A stretch of 64,000 bases of DNA from Micromonospora tulbaghiae (GCF_900091605.1 NZ_FMCQ01000003.1:556495-620494); one strand, 5' to 3'. Shown: positions 53,113-62,924, counted from the stretch's first letter. Made by a program: numbers and translations. The notes: generated from the sequence alone by a model not told the origin.

Positions 53113-53213
53113 CGGGCATCCCTTCTGAGGCGAATAACACAAACGACGGTCCGACCCGTGCTGCGACGCGCGGACACGACCCGGAAAAGCGGCGATCCAC
53201 CGGGTGCCGCCGT

Positions 53214-53219
53214 TACCGT
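53214..53219 (+). promoter_or_regulatory. -10 element of a predicted leaderless ftsK promoter
   Basis: TACCGT ends seven bases before ATG 53226; no ribosome site is seen. Confidence 0.6.
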
Positions 53220-53225
53220 GACTCT

Positions 53226-55682
53226 ATGGCGGGCCGTACCTCTCAGGCGAGCCGGCGGCGCGGCGCGTCGCCGCGTGGCACCACGAACAACCGCGCCCGG
53301 CAACCGGCGAAGAAGACGGCGGCGCGGAAAACGGCGCGGCGGCGCCCGGCTCCCGGGCCGGGACCGGCCGCGTTCGTCGGCCGGGCCGTGGGCGCCGTCT
53401 GGATGGGACTGGCCCACTCGGTGGGCTGGGCGTTCCGGGCGGCCGGGCGGCAGGCCGCGTCCACCCGGGAACTGGATCCGGAGCACCGCCGCGACGGTGG
53501 CGGGCTGCTCCTGTTCGGCCTGGCCATCCTCAGCGCGGTGGGCATCTGGGGCGGCGGCGCCGGGCCGGTGGGCCGGCACCTGGCCGACACCGTACGGCTG
53601 TTCATCGGCGCCATCTCGATAATCCTTCCGGTGCTGTTCATGGTCGGCGCGTGGCGGCTGATGCGGAGCCCGGCCGACCCCGAGCACCGCGGTCGCGGCC
53701 TGGTCGGCTGGGGCTCGATGATGCTGGCGACCGCCGCGATGCTGCACATCGGGCAGAACCCGGTCGACGAGGTCCAGCGTGACTTCGCCGGCGGCCTGAT
53801 CGGCGCGGGCGTGGGTGACCTGCTGAAGTCGGCGGTGACCGCCTGGGTGGCCATGCCGCTGCTGCTCCTGCTGCTGGTGTTCGGCCTGCTCGTGGTCACC
53901 GCGACGCCGATCAACAAGATCCCTGAGCGGCTCGGCCTGCGCGCCGACCCGGCCGGGCCGGACGCCGACGAGGAGTTCGCCGAGGACGAGGCACCGGCGA
54001 AACCGGCCCGTAGGCGCCCGGCGAAGCGGATGCCGCCGCCGCTGGAGCCGCTGGACCCGGACGACGAGCTGGCCGGCGTCGACCTCCAGGAAACGCTCGT
54101 GCTGCCGCGCAAGCCGCCGAAGGTGCCGGCGAATCGCAAGCCGGTCGAGCCGCCGGAGCACTCGCCGCTGCCCACCCGCGCCGAGCAGCTCGCGCTCACC
54201 GGGCTGGCCGGCGACTACACGCTGCCGCCGGCGAACCTGCTCGGCAGCGGCGCCAAGCCGAAGAGCCGGAGCAAGGCCAACGACGAGGTGATCGCCGCGC
54301 TGACCGGCGTCTTCGAGCAGTTCGACGTGGACGCCGCCGTCACCGGCTTCACCCGCGGCCCGACAGTCACCCGGTACGAGGTGGAGCTGGGCCCGGGCGT
54401 CAAGGTCGAGCGGATCACCCAGCTGTCCCGGAACATCGCGTACGCGGTGAAGTCGCCGGACGTCCGCATCCTCAGTCCGATCCCGGGCAAGAGCGCGGTC
54501 GGCGTGGAGATCCCGAACACCGACCCGGAGAACGTGTCGCTCGGCGACGTGCTGCGTTCCCGTGAGGCGACCAGCGACCACCACCCGATGGTGGTGGCGC
54601 TCGGCAAGGACATCGAGGGCGGCTACGTGGTGGCCAACCTCGCGAAGATGCCGCACATCCTGATCGCGGGCGCGACCGGCGCGGGCAAGTCGTCCTGCCT
54701 CAACTCGCTGCTGGTGTCCGTCCTGACCCGGGCCACGCCGGACGAGGTGCGGCTGCTGCTGATCGACCCGAAGCGCGTCGAGATGACCGGCTACGAGGGC
54801 ATCCCGCACCTGGTCACGCCGATCGTGACCAACCCGAAGAAGGCGGCCGACTCGCTGGAGTGGGTCGTCCGCGAGATGGACATGCGCTACGACGACCTCG
54901 CCGCCAACGGGGTCCGGCACATCGACGACTTCAACCGCAAGGTGCGCAACGGCGAGATCAAGGCGCCGCCGGGCAGCGAGCGGGAGATGCGGCCGTACCC
55001 GTACCTGCTGGTGATCGTGGACGAGCTGGCCGACCTGATGATGGTCGCGCCGCGCGACGTGGAGGACTCGATCGTCCGGATCACCCAGCTCGCCCGGGCC
55101 GCCGGCATCCACCTGGTGCTGGCGACCCAGCGGCCCTCGGTCGACGTGGTCACCGGCCTGATCAAGGCGAACGTGCCGTCCCGGCTCGCGTTCGCCACCT
55201 CTTCGCTCGCCGACTCCCGGGTCATCCTGGACCAGCCCGGCGCGGAGAAGCTGCTCGGCCGCGGCGACGGCCTGTTCCTGCCGATGGGCGCGTCGAAGCC
55301 GCAGCGCATCCAGGGCGCCTGGGTCACCGAGCGCGAGATCGCCGACGTGGTCAAGTTCTGCAAGGACCAGCGCGAGCCGGAGTTCCGCCCGGACGTGCTC
55401 GCCCCGGCGCAGGACAACAAGAAGAAGATCGACGAGGACATCGGCGACGATTTGGACCTGCTCGTGCAGGCGGTCGAGCTGGTGGTCACCTCGCAGTTCG
55501 GGTCGACCTCGATGCTGCAGCGCAAGCTGCGGGTCGGCTTCGCCAAGGCGGGCCGGCTGATGGATCTGATGGAGACCCGGGGCGTGGTGGGCCCGTCCGA
55601 GGGCTCCAAGGCCCGCGACGTGCTGGTCAAGCCGGACGAGCTGGAGGAGGTCCTGGCCGGCCTGCGCGGCGGCGAGGACTGA
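53226..55682 (+). CDS. ftsK: DNA translocase FtsK
   Basis: 818 aa. A basic N-terminus (1-45) precedes four membrane helices (about 95-240), an acidic/proline linker (about 240-330), the alpha and beta motor domains with Walker A GATGAGKSS near 482-490 and VDELADLMMVAPRD near 600, and the winged-helix gamma domain (about 750-815, SQFGSTSMLQRKLRVGFAKAGRLMDLME) that reads KOPS sequences. Pumps chromosome ends through the division or sporulation septum. The leaderless-type promoter separates it from the YbjN pair. Confidence 0.97.
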   Translation: MAGRTSQASRRRGASPRGTTNNRARQPAKKTAARKTARRRPAPGPGPAAFVGRAVGAVWMGLAHSVGWAFRAAGRQAASTRELDPEHRRDGGGLLLFGLAILSAVGIWGGGAGPVGRHLADTVRLFIGAISIILPVLFMVGAWRLMRSPADPEHRGRGLVGWGSMMLATAAMLHIGQNPVDEVQRDFAGGLIGAGVGDLLKSAVTAWVAMPLLLLLLVFGLLVVTATPINKIPERLGLRADPAGPDADEEFAEDEAPAKPARRRPAKRMPPPLEPLDPDDELAGVDLQETLVLPRKPPKVPANRKPVEPPEHSPLPTRAEQLALTGLAGDYTLPPANLLGSGAKPKSRSKANDEVIAALTGVFEQFDVDAAVTGFTRGPTVTRYEVELGPGVKVERITQLSRNIAYAVKSPDVRILSPIPGKSAVGVEIPNTDPENVSLGDVLRSREATSDHHPMVVALGKDIEGGYVVANLAKMPHILIAGATGAGKSSCLNSLLVSVLTRATPDEVRLLLIDPKRVEMTGYEGIPHLVTPIVTNPKKAADSLEWVVREMDMRYDDLAANGVRHIDDFNRKVRNGEIKAPPGSEREMRPYPYLLVIVDELADLMMVAPRDVEDSIVRITQLARAAGIHLVLATQRPSVDVVTGLIKANVPSRLAFATSSLADSRVILDQPGAEKLLGRGDGLFLPMGASKPQRIQGAWVTEREIADVVKFCKDQREPEFRPDVLAPAQDNKKKIDEDIGDDLDLLVQAVELVVTSQFGSTSMLQRKLRVGFAKAGRLMDLMETRGVVGPSEGSKARDVLVKPDELEEVLAGLRGGED

Positions 55683-55697
55683 GGGCCCTGCAACGGA

Positions 55698-55735
55698 CGA
55701 CGGCGGCCCTCACCATGCGGTGGGAGCCGCCGTCG
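55698..55735. terminator. Bidirectional terminator between ftsK and the small membrane protein gene
   Basis: CGACGGCGGC (55698-55707) pairs with 55726-55735; an inner CTCACC/GGTGGG stem extends it. It serves two convergent genes. Confidence 0.8.
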
Positions 55736-55746
55736 GCGGTTGCGGG

Positions 55747-55989
55747 TCAGTTGAGCAGGGCGGCGACGAGCACGGCGCCGATGATCGCGCCGACCACGCT
55801 CGCGGCGGCGGCGTACCAGCCCAGCGGCTTGTCACCGAGGACGGCGCCGACGATGCCGAGGATCAGGCCGAGGACGCCGAAGATCAGCGGGGACAGGAAG
55901 ATCGCGAGGGCCGCGAAGACGAACGCGATGATCGTGCAGATCCGGGCGGCGTTGCTGCGCGGACGGGCGCTGGCGTGGATGTCGGCCAT
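55747..55989 (-). CDS. Small two-to-three-helix membrane protein
   Basis: 80 aa with hydrophobic spans at about 15-33, 36-52 and 57-78 (glycine-rich, IFGVLGLILGIVGAVLG). GGAGG lies five bases before the ATG at 55989. The pattern resembles DUF4190-like small membrane proteins. Function unknown. Confidence 0.75.
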   Translation of the reverse strand: MADIHASARPRSNAARICTIIAFVFAALAIFLSPLIFGVLGLILGIVGAVLGDKPLGWYAAAASVVGAIIGAVLVAALLN

Positions 55990-56073
55990 GGGGTCCTCCG
56001 TGATGATCGCTCTGTCGGTCAACGGGAGACCGGGTACCCCGGGCGGCGCATCGTCCAAACCGGATGCGCGCGA

Positions 56074-56388
56074 TCAGGCGAAGAGCTTGAGCCCGATCAC
56101 GCCGGCCACCACCAGCAGCAGGCAGGCCACGCGCGGCAGGTTGACCGGTTCGCCGAGCGCGAGCATCCCGACCAGCGCGGTGCCGACCGCGCCGATGCCG
56201 ACCCACACCGCGTAGCCGGTGCCGACGGGGATGTCGCGCAGCGCGTACGCCAGGCCGGCCATGCTGGCCACCAGCGTGACGGCGAAGACGGCGGAGGGGA
56301 GTGGACGGGTGAAGCCGGCGCTGCGGTCCAGCGCGATCGCCCACGCGGTCTCCAGGAGTCCGGAGATCACCAGCACGATCCAGGCCAT
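56074..56388 (-). CDS. SMR-family guanidinium exporter (Gdx/SugE-like)
   Basis: 104 aa, four helices, the standard small multidrug resistance length. The first helix holds the essential Glu13 in SGLLETAWAIALDRSAGF, the pattern of the guanidinium-exporting Gdx branch rather than the drug-exporting EmrE branch. GYAVWVGIGAVGTALVGM is helix 3. It would exchange guanidinium for protons as a dual-topology homodimer. A guanidine-III riboswitch lies 63 bases upstream, which settles the substrate. Confidence 0.92.
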   Translation of the reverse strand: MAWIVLVISGLLETAWAIALDRSAGFTRPLPSAVFAVTLVASMAGLAYALRDIPVGTGYAVWVGIGAVGTALVGMLALGEPVNLPRVACLLLVVAGVIGLKLFA

Positions 56389-56450
56389 GAGTTTCACCTC
56401 TGACGGGCGGGCCCGGCGCGGGAGCGGGCCGGGCGACGGTCGGGTCACGC

Positions 56451-56492
56451 GGGGCGTCTTGGCCTGACCGGGTACGCCCACCGCTCGTCCGG
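56451..56492 (-). promoter_or_regulatory. Guanidine-III (ykkC-III) riboswitch
   Basis: Read on the minus strand, the segment begins CCGGACGAG, has GGGCGTACCCGGTCAGG in the middle and CCAAGACGCCC at the end, closely matching the known class III aptamer. GGGCGT (56474-56479) pairs with ACGCCC (56452-56457); this stem differs in sequence from the reference structure but keeps complementarity. CCGG (56489-56492) can pair with the second CCGG (56468-56471) as in the pseudoknot. The 62 bases to the ATG include a GCCCGG/CCGGGC hairpin (56411-56434) that may be the expression platform. Ligand binding is expected to switch on the exporter. Confidence 0.9.
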
Positions 56493-56574
56493 GACGGCCC
56501 GCGGGCCGTCGTGGCCGACGGTAGCACCGGGCGGGCCGGACCGGAGGCGTGGTGAGAAAGGCCACCATGGGTGG

Positions 56575-56602
56575 AGTTGACGTCAACTTCAAGTTGCAGG
56601 AT
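56575..56602 (+). promoter_or_regulatory. Overlapping palindromes at the ornithine cyclodeaminase-family promoter
   Basis: AGTTGACGTCAACT (56575-56588) is a perfect palindrome and overlaps AACTTCAAGTT (56585-56595), also perfect. TTGACG inside the first could be a -35 and CAGGAT (56597-56602) a -10 that ends eight bases before ATG 56610. The layout suggests a dimeric regulator binding on the promoter. Confidence 0.55.
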
Positions 56603-56609
56603 GGGTGCC

Positions 56610-57533
56610 ATGACCCTGCTCTTCTCCGACGACGACGTCGCGGCCGCCGTGGACGCCCCGCTCACCGTCGCGGCCATGCGGGACGCGCTGCTGGCCGCGT
56701 ACGCCGGGCGGCTCATCGCCCCGCCCCGGGCGTCCGCGCCGCTGGGCGGGGGCCGGATGGTGCTCACCGCCGGTCACCTCACCGGGCAGTGGTACGGCTT
56801 CCGCTCGTACGACACGTTCGGCCACCCGGAGAGCGGCCAGCTCGTCGTGCTGCACGACGCGACCACCGGCGCGGTACGCGCCATCGCCGTCGGCGAGGAA
56901 CTCGGCTCCCGGCGTACCGGAGGACTCGGTGGCGTGGCGGTGGACGCCCTGGCCCGCGCGGACGCCGCCACGGTCGGCGTGGTGGGGTCCGGCCGGCAGG
57001 CGTGGACGCAGGTCTGGGCCGCGGCGGCGGTCCGGCCGCTGCGCGAGGTCACGGTGTACAGCCGCTCGGCGGCCCGTCGGGAGGCGTTCGCCGCGCGGGT
57101 CCGCGCCGAGCTGGGCGTGCCCGCCCGCGCCGTCGGCTCGGCCGCCGCCGCGGTACGCGACCGCGACGTCGTGGTGCTCGCCACCACCAGCACCGTCCCG
57201 GTGCTCGACGCCGCCGACCTGGCACCCGGCACCCACGTCAACACGGTCGGCTTCAAGCAGGCCGACCGGCACGAGTTCGGCACCGACCTGCTCGACGCCG
57301 CCGACCTGCTGGTCACCGACTCACCCGGGCAGGCCGCCGCGTACGTCCCGCCGATGCTCGCCGCCGTCGAGCCGTACGCCGGGCGGTTGCGCGACCTGGG
57401 CGCGGTGCTGGCCGGCGAGGCTCCCGGCCGGACCACCGCGGACCAGATCTCGGTCTTCTGCTCCACCGGCCTGGCCGGCACGGAGGTGTTCCTCCTCGAC
57501 CGGCTGGCCCGGGTGGCCGTGTCCGCCCGCTGA
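56610..57533 (+). CDS. Ornithine cyclodeaminase / mu-crystallin family protein
   Basis: 307 aa. Substrate part [18 protein letters not shown] (about 44-61) and [13 protein letters not shown]-binding [16 protein letters not shown] near 127-142; [15 protein letters not shown] at the C-terminus. Members act as ornithine cyclodeaminases, amino-acid dehydrogenases or imine (ketimine) reductases; the exact role is not readable. An ATG at 56601 is possible, but 56610 fits the promoter spacing. Confidence 0.85.
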   Translation: MTLLFSDDDVAAAVDAPLTVAAMRDALLAAYAGRLIAPPRASAPLGGGRMVLTAGHLTGQWYGFRSYDTFGHPESGQLVVLHDATTGAVRAIAVGEELGSRRTGGLGGVAVDALARADAATVGVVGSGRQAWTQVWAAAAVRPLREVTVYSRSAARREAFAARVRAELGVPARAVGSAAAAVRDRDVVVLATTSTVPVLDAADLAPGTHVNTVGFKQADRHEFGTDLLDAADLLVTDSPGQAAAYVPPMLAAVEPYAGRLRDLGAVLAGEAPGRTTADQISVFCSTGLAGTEVFLLDRLARVAVSAR

Positions 57534-57573
57534 ACCGGCCGGACGGGTGCGCGGCGGTCCGGAACCGGCCCGG

Positions 57574-57579
57574 TACCCT
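57574..57579 (+). promoter_or_regulatory. -10 element of a predicted leaderless rimO promoter
   Basis: TACCCT ends four bases before ATG 57583 and seven before GTG 57586. The usual spacing favours the GTG. Confidence 0.45.
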
Positions 57580-57582
57580 CGG

Positions 57583-59085
57583 ATGGTGTCTGCCTCCTCC
57601 TCCACCCCGCGATCCGACGGGCGCCGCGTCGCCCTGCTGACCCTCGGCTGCGCCCGCAACGAGGTCGACTCGGAGGAGCTGGCCGCCCGGCTGCACGCCG
57701 ACGGATGGCAGGTCACCACCGACGGCGAGGGCGCCGACGTGGTGGTGGTGAACACCTGCGGATTCGTGGAGAAGGCCAAGCAGGACTCGATCCAGACGCT
57801 GCTGGCCGCCGCCGACACCGGCGCCAAGGTCGTCGCCGCCGGGTGCATGGCCGAGCGGTACGGCCGTGAGCTGGCCGACAGTCTCCCCGAGGCGCAGGCG
57901 GTGCTCAGCTTCGACGACTATCCGGACATCGCCGCCCGGCTCGACTCGGTGCTGGCCGGCGAGGCGATCGGCGCGCACACCCCCCGCGACCGGCGGGAGC
58001 TGCTGCCGCTGACGCCGGTGAAGCGCCGCGACGCGGCGGTGTCGCTGCCCGGGCACGGCACCCCGGCCCGGGTCGCACCGGAGACCGACGCGCACACCCC
58101 GGCCCACCTGCGGCAGGTGCTGCGGCACCGGCTCGACACCGGCCCGGTGGCCTCGCTGAAGCTCGCCAGCGGCTGCGACCGGCGGTGCGCGTTCTGCGCC
58201 ATCCCGGCGTTCCGCGGCGCGTTCGTCTCGCGTACCCCGGACGAGCTGCTCGCCGAGGCCGAGTGGCTGGCCAAGACCGGCGTACGGGAGCTGGTGCTGG
58301 TCAGCGAGAACTCCACCTCGTACGGCAAGGACCTGGGCGACCCCCGCGCGCTGGAGAAGCTGCTGCCGCAGCTCGCCGCGATCGACGGGATCGTGCGGGT
58401 ACGCGCCAGCTACCTCCAGCCCGCCGAGACCCGGCCCGGCCTGGTCGAGGTGATCGCCACCACGCCGGGCGTGGCCGCGTACTTCGACCTGTCGTTCCAG
58501 CACTCCAGCGAACCGGTGCTGCGCCGGATGCGGCGCTTCGGCTCCACCGACCGGTTCCTGGAGCTGCTGGCGTCCGCCCGCGCGCTGGCGCCGGACGCGG
58601 GCGCGCGCAGCAACTTCATCGTCGGCTTCCCCGGCGAGACGAAGCAGGACGTGGCCGAGCTGGTCCGGTTCCTCACCGAGGCCCGGCTGGACGCGATCGG
58701 CATGTTCGACTACAGCGACGAGGACGGCACCGAGGCCGCCGGACTGACCGGCAAGGTCTCCGCCGCCACGGTCAAGCGGCGGTACGACAAGCTCAGCGCG
58801 CTCGCCGACGAACTCTGCTCGCAGCGCGCCGAGGAACGCCTCGGCGCGACGGTGGAGGTGCTCGTGGACTCGACCGCCGACGGCGTGGTGGAGGGGCGGG
58901 CCGCCCACCAGGCGCCCGAGGTCGACGGCTCGACCACGCTCGTCGCGCCCGTCGGCGGCGGCGTGGACCTGGCCGCGCTGCGCCCCGGCGACCTGGTCCG
59001 GGCCACGGTCACCGCGACCGAGGGTGTGGACCTGATCGCCGTACCGGATGAGATGATCTCGGCGGCGCCCGGCGCGGTACGGTGA
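57583..59085 (+). CDS. rimO: Ribosomal protein S12 methylthiotransferase RimO
   Basis: Radical-SAM enzyme of 500 aa adding a methylthio group to the conserved Asp of S12. The MTTase N-terminal domain has Cys23, Cys59 and Cys88 ([25 protein letters not shown]) for the auxiliary cluster; the radical-SAM triad is Cys198, Cys202 and Cys205 in [14 protein letters not shown] domain closes the protein (about 430-495). [11 protein letters not shown] distinguishes RimO from MiaB. GTG 57586 is a near-equal start choice. Its stop overlaps the pgsA GTG. Confidence 0.95.
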   Translation: MVSASSSTPRSDGRRVALLTLGCARNEVDSEELAARLHADGWQVTTDGEGADVVVVNTCGFVEKAKQDSIQTLLAAADTGAKVVAAGCMAERYGRELADSLPEAQAVLSFDDYPDIAARLDSVLAGEAIGAHTPRDRRELLPLTPVKRRDAAVSLPGHGTPARVAPETDAHTPAHLRQVLRHRLDTGPVASLKLASGCDRRCAFCAIPAFRGAFVSRTPDELLAEAEWLAKTGVRELVLVSENSTSYGKDLGDPRALEKLLPQLAAIDGIVRVRASYLQPAETRPGLVEVIATTPGVAAYFDLSFQHSSEPVLRRMRRFGSTDRFLELLASARALAPDAGARSNFIVGFPGETKQDVAELVRFLTEARLDAIGMFDYSDEDGTEAAGLTGKVSAATVKRRYDKLSALADELCSQRAEERLGATVEVLVDSTADGVVEGRAAHQAPEVDGSTTLVAPVGGGVDLAALRPGDLVRATVTATEGVDLIAVPDEMISAAPGAVR

Positions 59086-59714
59086 CGGCGGGCCCGGACG
59101 GAGCGGGGAAGCCACGTGGGGCGATGCGGGACATGACGGGAGCGGAGTCGACGGCGGCTGCCCCCGTACCGCTGCTCAACGCGGCGAACCTGCTCACCGG
59201 CGCGCGCCTGATGCTGGTGCCGGTCTTCGCGGCCACCGTGATCGCCTCCGGCATGAGCCACGCGGGCTGGCAGATGGCGGCCTGCCTGATCTTCGCGGTG
59301 GCTTCCGCGACCGACCTGGTCGACGGCTGGATCGCCCGCCGGTACGAACTGGTCACCTCGCTGGGCAAGGTCGCCGACCCGATCGCAGACAAGGCGCTCA
59401 CCGGCGCCGCCCTGGTGCTGCTCTCCGTCTACGACCGGCTGCCCTGGTGGGTGACGGTGGTCATCCTGGCCCGCGAGCTGGGCATCACCGCGCTGCGCTT
59501 CTGGGTGATCCGGCACGGCGTGATCGCGGCCAGCCGGGGCGGCAAGGTCAAGACCGCGCTGCAGATCCTGGCCATCACCTGGTACCTCTGGCCGATGCCG
59601 GAGGCGCTCGCCCCGGTCGGGCCGTGGATCATGGGCGCGGCCGTGGTGGTCACCGTGGTCACCGGGTTCGACTACATCGCCCAGGCGTTGCGGCTGCGCC
59701 GCCCGGCCCGTTGA
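59082..59714 (+). CDS. pgsA: CDP-alcohol phosphatidyltransferase, probable phosphatidylglycerophosphate synthase
   Basis: 210 aa with four to six helices. The catalytic motif D-x2-D-G-x2-A-R-x8-G-x3-D-x3-D is complete: Asp78, Asp81, Gly82, Ala85-Arg86, Gly95, Asp99 and Asp103. It matches pgsA3 (Rv2746c) position beside clgR in mycobacteria. The first 28 residues are not conserved, so the internal ATG codons at residues 15 or 18 could be the true start; GTG 59082 couples to rimO. Confidence 0.9.
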   Translation: MTAGPDGAGKPRGAMRDMTGAESTAAAPVPLLNAANLLTGARLMLVPVFAATVIASGMSHAGWQMAACLIFAVASATDLVDGWIARRYELVTSLGKVADPIADKALTGAALVLLSVYDRLPWWVTVVILARELGITALRFWVIRHGVIAASRGGKVKTALQILAITWYLWPMPEALAPVGPWIMGAAVVVTVVTGFDYIAQALRLRRPAR

Positions 59715-59785
59715 GCCGGTCGGCGGGTCCGTCGATCCGGGCGGCGGACGAGTAAGCCGGCGTGGTGCGGGAAATGGGGGCGGGC

Positions 59786-60331
59786 ATGGACACCGACGCG
59801 AGAGACCACCGGCCCGCCGGCAGCCCGGCGGCCGCCGTGGTGCACCGGCTGCACGAGTGCGGCGAGACGCTGGCCACCGTCGAGTCGCTGACCGGCGGCC
59901 TGCTCGCCGCCGCGGTCGTGGAGATCGCCGGGGTCAGCTCGATCTACCGGGGCGGCATGGTGGTCTACGCCACCGAACTCAAGGCGACGCTCGCCGGCGT
60001 ACCGGAGGACCTGCTGGCCGACCGCGGCCCGGTCGACCCGGACGTGGCGGCCGCGCTGGCCGAGGGCGGACGGCAGCGGTGCGGCGCCGACTGGGGCCTG
60101 GCCACCACCGGTGTGGCCGGGCCGGAGCCGCAGGACGACAAGCCGGTCGGCCTGGTCTACGTGGCGGTCGCCGGGCCGGACGGCACGCAGGTGCGCCGGC
60201 TCGACCTCGACGGCGGTCGCGACCACATCCGTTCGGCCGCGGTGATCGAGGCGCTGCGCCTGCTCGCCGACCGCATCCAGTTGCCCCAGGACGCCGGCGC
60301 GCCCGATCCGGCCGGGGCCGGCCACCGGTGA
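59786..60331 (+). CDS. cinA: CinA C-terminal domain protein (nicotinamide-nucleotide amidase-like)
   Basis: 181 aa comprising only the CinA C-terminal domain, with the conserved [32 protein letters not shown] (about 29-60) and [21 protein letters not shown]. The Ser and the SS...Y positions of the NMN amidase site are present. Competence-damage N-terminal domain is absent, as in many actinomycetes. Start chosen at ATG 59786; ATG 59774 and GTG 59762 are also in frame. Confidence 0.88.
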   Translation: MDTDARDHRPAGSPAAAVVHRLHECGETLATVESLTGGLLAAAVVEIAGVSSIYRGGMVVYATELKATLAGVPEDLLADRGPVDPDVAAALAEGGRQRCGADWGLATTGVAGPEPQDDKPVGLVYVAVAGPDGTQVRRLDLDGGRDHIRSAAVIEALRLLADRIQLPQDAGAPDPAGAGHR

Positions 60332-60348
60332 GCCGGCGTCACGCCGGC
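60332..60348 (+). terminator. Hairpin directly after cinA
   Basis: GCCGGCG and CGCCGGC form a seven-bp stem with a three-base loop starting at the base after the stop codon. Confidence 0.55.
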
Positions 60349-60539
60349 ACGCCCGGCGGCGGGACCGCCGGACCGGCCGATCCGCCCGGATTGGGGAGGC
60401 GGGGTGGGATGTCGTCGTGGCGACCAACGGGTACGGTTGCGGGAAGGCTCCGGCGGTCGCCGTCGGCGCCGGAGCGGTCCGCCGCGTCCGGCGCGACGCG
60501 AACGGCCGGGGATGGTGGTCCCGTTCAGGGGGAGGTGCG

Positions 60540-60980
60540 ATGGTCCTGCTACGCCGGGTGATCGGTGACGCGCTGCGGGCACGCAGGCAGGGGCAGCACC
60601 GCACCCTCCGCGAGGTCTCCTCCGCGGCCAACGTCAGCCTCGGCTACCTCTCTGAGATCGAACGCGGCCAGAAGGAGCCCTCCAGCGAGTTGCTGGCCGC
60701 GATCTGCGACGCGCTCGGCGCCCGCCTGTCCGAGCTGCTGCGCGAGGTGAGCGACACGGTCGCCCTGGCCGAGCAGATGCCCGGCGTGCTGGTGCCGGTG
60801 GCCGACGAGCCGGCCTCGGTGGCTCCGGCCGCCGTCCGCAAGGCGACGAACAGGGGTGTCCGGCAGGTCACCTCCGACGGCGGGGTCGCCGTCCAGGTCC
60901 GGCAGGACTCGCCGCTCAAGGCCACGCTGCGCAGCACCCGCGTACGCCCCGCCGAGCGGGATGTGGTCTGCGCCGCCTGA
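60540..60980 (+). CDS. clgR: ClgR-type HTH transcriptional regulator
   Basis: 146 aa. XRE-type helix-turn-helix at about 7-66 ([38 protein letters not shown]), the signature of ClgR. ClgR activates clpP/clpC protease genes and, in mycobacteria, the adjacent pspA. GGGGGAGG (60528-60535) lies four bases before the ATG. The C-terminal ending DVVCAA resembles a degradation tag of the kind that makes ClgR a ClpP substrate; this is inference. Confidence 0.93.
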   Translation: MVLLRRVIGDALRARRQGQHRTLREVSSAANVSLGYLSEIERGQKEPSSELLAAICDALGARLSELLREVSDTVALAEQMPGVLVPVADEPASVAPAAVRKATNRGVRQVTSDGGVAVQVRQDSPLKATLRSTRVRPAERDVVCAA

Positions 60981-61107
60981 CCCCGGCCACCGCGCCGTGG
61001 GCAGTGCTGGCGTTCGGGTCGTACTGTTGATCAGGAGCGTACGGGTGCCGGAGTGGCGTCCGGCTGGGACGATGTAGGCGCGACGCTACTGAGGGGACGA
61101 GGCGGAG

Positions 61108-61959
61108 ATGGCGAACCCGTTCGTCAAGGGTTGGAAGTACCTGATGGCGCTCTTCGGAGCGAAGATCGACGAGCACGCCGATCCGAAGGTGCAGATCCAG
61201 CAGGCCGTCGAGGAGGCGCAGCGCCAGCACCAGGCGCTGGTCCAGCAGGCGGCGGCGGTGATCGGCAACCAGCGCCAGCTGGAGATGAAGCTGTCCCGGC
61301 AGATGACCGAGGTCGAGCAGCTCCAGGGCAACGCGCGGCAGGCGCTGGCCGTGGCCGACCAGGCCCGGGGCCGGGGCGACGAGACCGAGGCCGGGCGCTA
61401 CGAGCAGACAGCCCAGATGCTCGCGACCCAGCTGGTCTCCGCCGAGCAGGCGCTGGAAGACCTCAAGACACTGCACGACCAGGCGCTCGGCGCGGCCGCG
61501 CAGGCCCGCAAGGCGGTCGAGAACAACTCGATGATCCTCCAGCAGAAGCTGGCCGAGCGCACCAAGCTGCTCAGCCAGCTGGAGCAGGCCAAGATGCAGG
61601 AGAGCGTGGCCCGCTCGCTGGAGTCGATGTCGTCGCTCACCGCGCCCGCCAACACCCCCTCGCTGGACGAGGTACGCGACCGGATCGAACGCCGCTACGC
61701 CACCGCGATGGGCCGGGCCGAGCTGGCCGGCAACTCGGTCGAGGGCCGGATGCTGGAGATCCAGAAGGCCACGCTCGACTCGGCCGGATCGGCGAGACTG
61801 GAACAGATCCGGTCGAGCATGGCCGGCGAGCAGCTCGGCAGCCGGTCCGAGACCCCCGCCGTGGGGCAGCCGGCCGACCCGGCCGCCGCGGCCCGGCTCG
61901 ACGAGATCCGGGCCAGCATGAGCCGGGAGCGCGGCACCGGGGAGACCACGACCGGCTGA
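61108..61959 (+). CDS. pspA: Phage-shock protein A homologue (PspA/IM30 family)
   Basis: 283 aa, almost entirely coiled coil (about 20-185). It starts [33 protein letters not shown], the actinobacterial PspA N-terminus with an amphipathic helix. Membrane-protecting, self-assembling protein under envelope stress; the next gene encodes its probable membrane partner. The C-terminal 90 residues carry two copies of a helical motif, LEQIRSSM and LDEIRASM (about 225 and 265). A polypurine ribosome site precedes the ATG. Confidence 0.95.
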   Translation: MANPFVKGWKYLMALFGAKIDEHADPKVQIQQAVEEAQRQHQALVQQAAAVIGNQRQLEMKLSRQMTEVEQLQGNARQALAVADQARGRGDETEAGRYEQTAQMLATQLVSAEQALEDLKTLHDQALGAAAQARKAVENNSMILQQKLAERTKLLSQLEQAKMQESVARSLESMSSLTAPANTPSLDEVRDRIERRYATAMGRAELAGNSVEGRMLEIQKATLDSAGSARLEQIRSSMAGEQLGSRSETPAVGQPADPAAAARLDEIRASMSRERGTGETTTG

Positions 61960-61975
61960 CGGAGGGGCGGACACG

Positions 61976-62737
61976 ATGGCGGACGAACGGGCCCGGCACT
62001 TCCGCAGGCTGCGCAGACTGCACAACTCGGCGCGGCGGTGGAGCGTGCTGGCCGGAGGGCTCGGCGGCGCCGCCGCGGTGCTGACCCCGTACGCCGGGCT
62101 GGGCCTGGCGGACGCGGCCTGGGCCGGCGCCGCGGGCAGCGCGATCGCGGTGGCCGCCTGGCGCTGGGTCGACCACCGCGCACTGGCCGCCGTGCCGCCA
62201 CCGCCCGCGCTGGACCCGGCCGAGGCCGCCGCCCGCTCCCGCGCCCGGCTGGTCGCCGCGGTCGAGCGGCTGCCCGTCGGGCCGGGCGTCGTGGCCGAGG
62301 TACGCCGGGTCCGCTCCCGCCTCGCGCTGCGCGGCACCGCCGCGGCCGAGCCGTGGGCCCGGCTGGACCGGGCCGCGCTCACCCTGGCCGGGCTGGCCGG
62401 GCGGCTCACCGGGCTCGCCGAGCCGGCGGTCCGGGAGGCGGCCGAGGCGGACCGGTCCCTGCGTGAGCTGGCGACCCGGGTGGCGGGCGTGGAACGCGCG
62501 GCGAAGCTCACCCCGCAGAGCACGCTGAACGAGGTGCACGCCACGCTGGTGACCCAGCTGGAGGACGGGGTGGCCGCGTACGAGCGGCTGGTGGTGGCCG
62601 CCGCCGGTTACGTGGCCGAGGACGCGCGCCCGAACACCGAGCACCCGGCCGCCGCGCGGCTGACCGAGGCCACCGACCTGCTGCACGGCGTGGCCTCCGC
62701 CCTGGCCGAACTCCGCACCCCCTTGCGCGCCCCCTGA
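61976..62737 (+). CDS. pspM: Phage-shock envelope stress protein PspM-like
   Basis: 253 aa. An N-terminal basic segment and two helices (about 24-58, VLAGGLGGAAAVLTPYAGLGLADAAWAGAAG) precede a long helical cytosolic part (80-250). It has the place and topology of Rv2743c (PspM), the third gene of the clgR-pspA-pspM module, which binds PspA at the membrane. It lies 16 bp after pspA, so co-transcription is likely. No PspN is recognised downstream. Confidence 0.8.
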   Translation: MADERARHFRRLRRLHNSARRWSVLAGGLGGAAAVLTPYAGLGLADAAWAGAAGSAIAVAAWRWVDHRALAAVPPPPALDPAEAAARSRARLVAAVERLPVGPGVVAEVRRVRSRLALRGTAAAEPWARLDRAALTLAGLAGRLTGLAEPAVREAAEADRSLRELATRVAGVERAAKLTPQSTLNEVHATLVTQLEDGVAAYERLVVAAAGYVAEDARPNTEHPAAARLTEATDLLHGVASALAELRTPLRAP

Positions 62738-62867
62738 CAGTCCGCCCTCTGTCTCGCCTGTGCCCCCGGCCTCTCCCCGTTGATCACCGACCCGGGCGCC
62801 CTGGATCGTCCCGCCCGATCTGGCGGGCGCGGGGGCGAGCGCCCCGGTCGGGCGTCCCCGGCTCGGC

Positions 62868-62924
62868 TGATCATGAAGTTGGCGGGGACGTCGATCTCCA
62901 AATCTGCCGCTAACTTCATGATCA
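62868..62924. repeat. Palindromic repeat element, type 1, second copy
   Basis: Arms TGATCATGAAGTTGGCGG (62868-62885) and 62907-62924 are complementary except for one base. The 21-base loop contains the core GGAGATCGA on the minus strand. Arms match those at 40917 at 16 of 18 positions. Confidence 0.9.
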
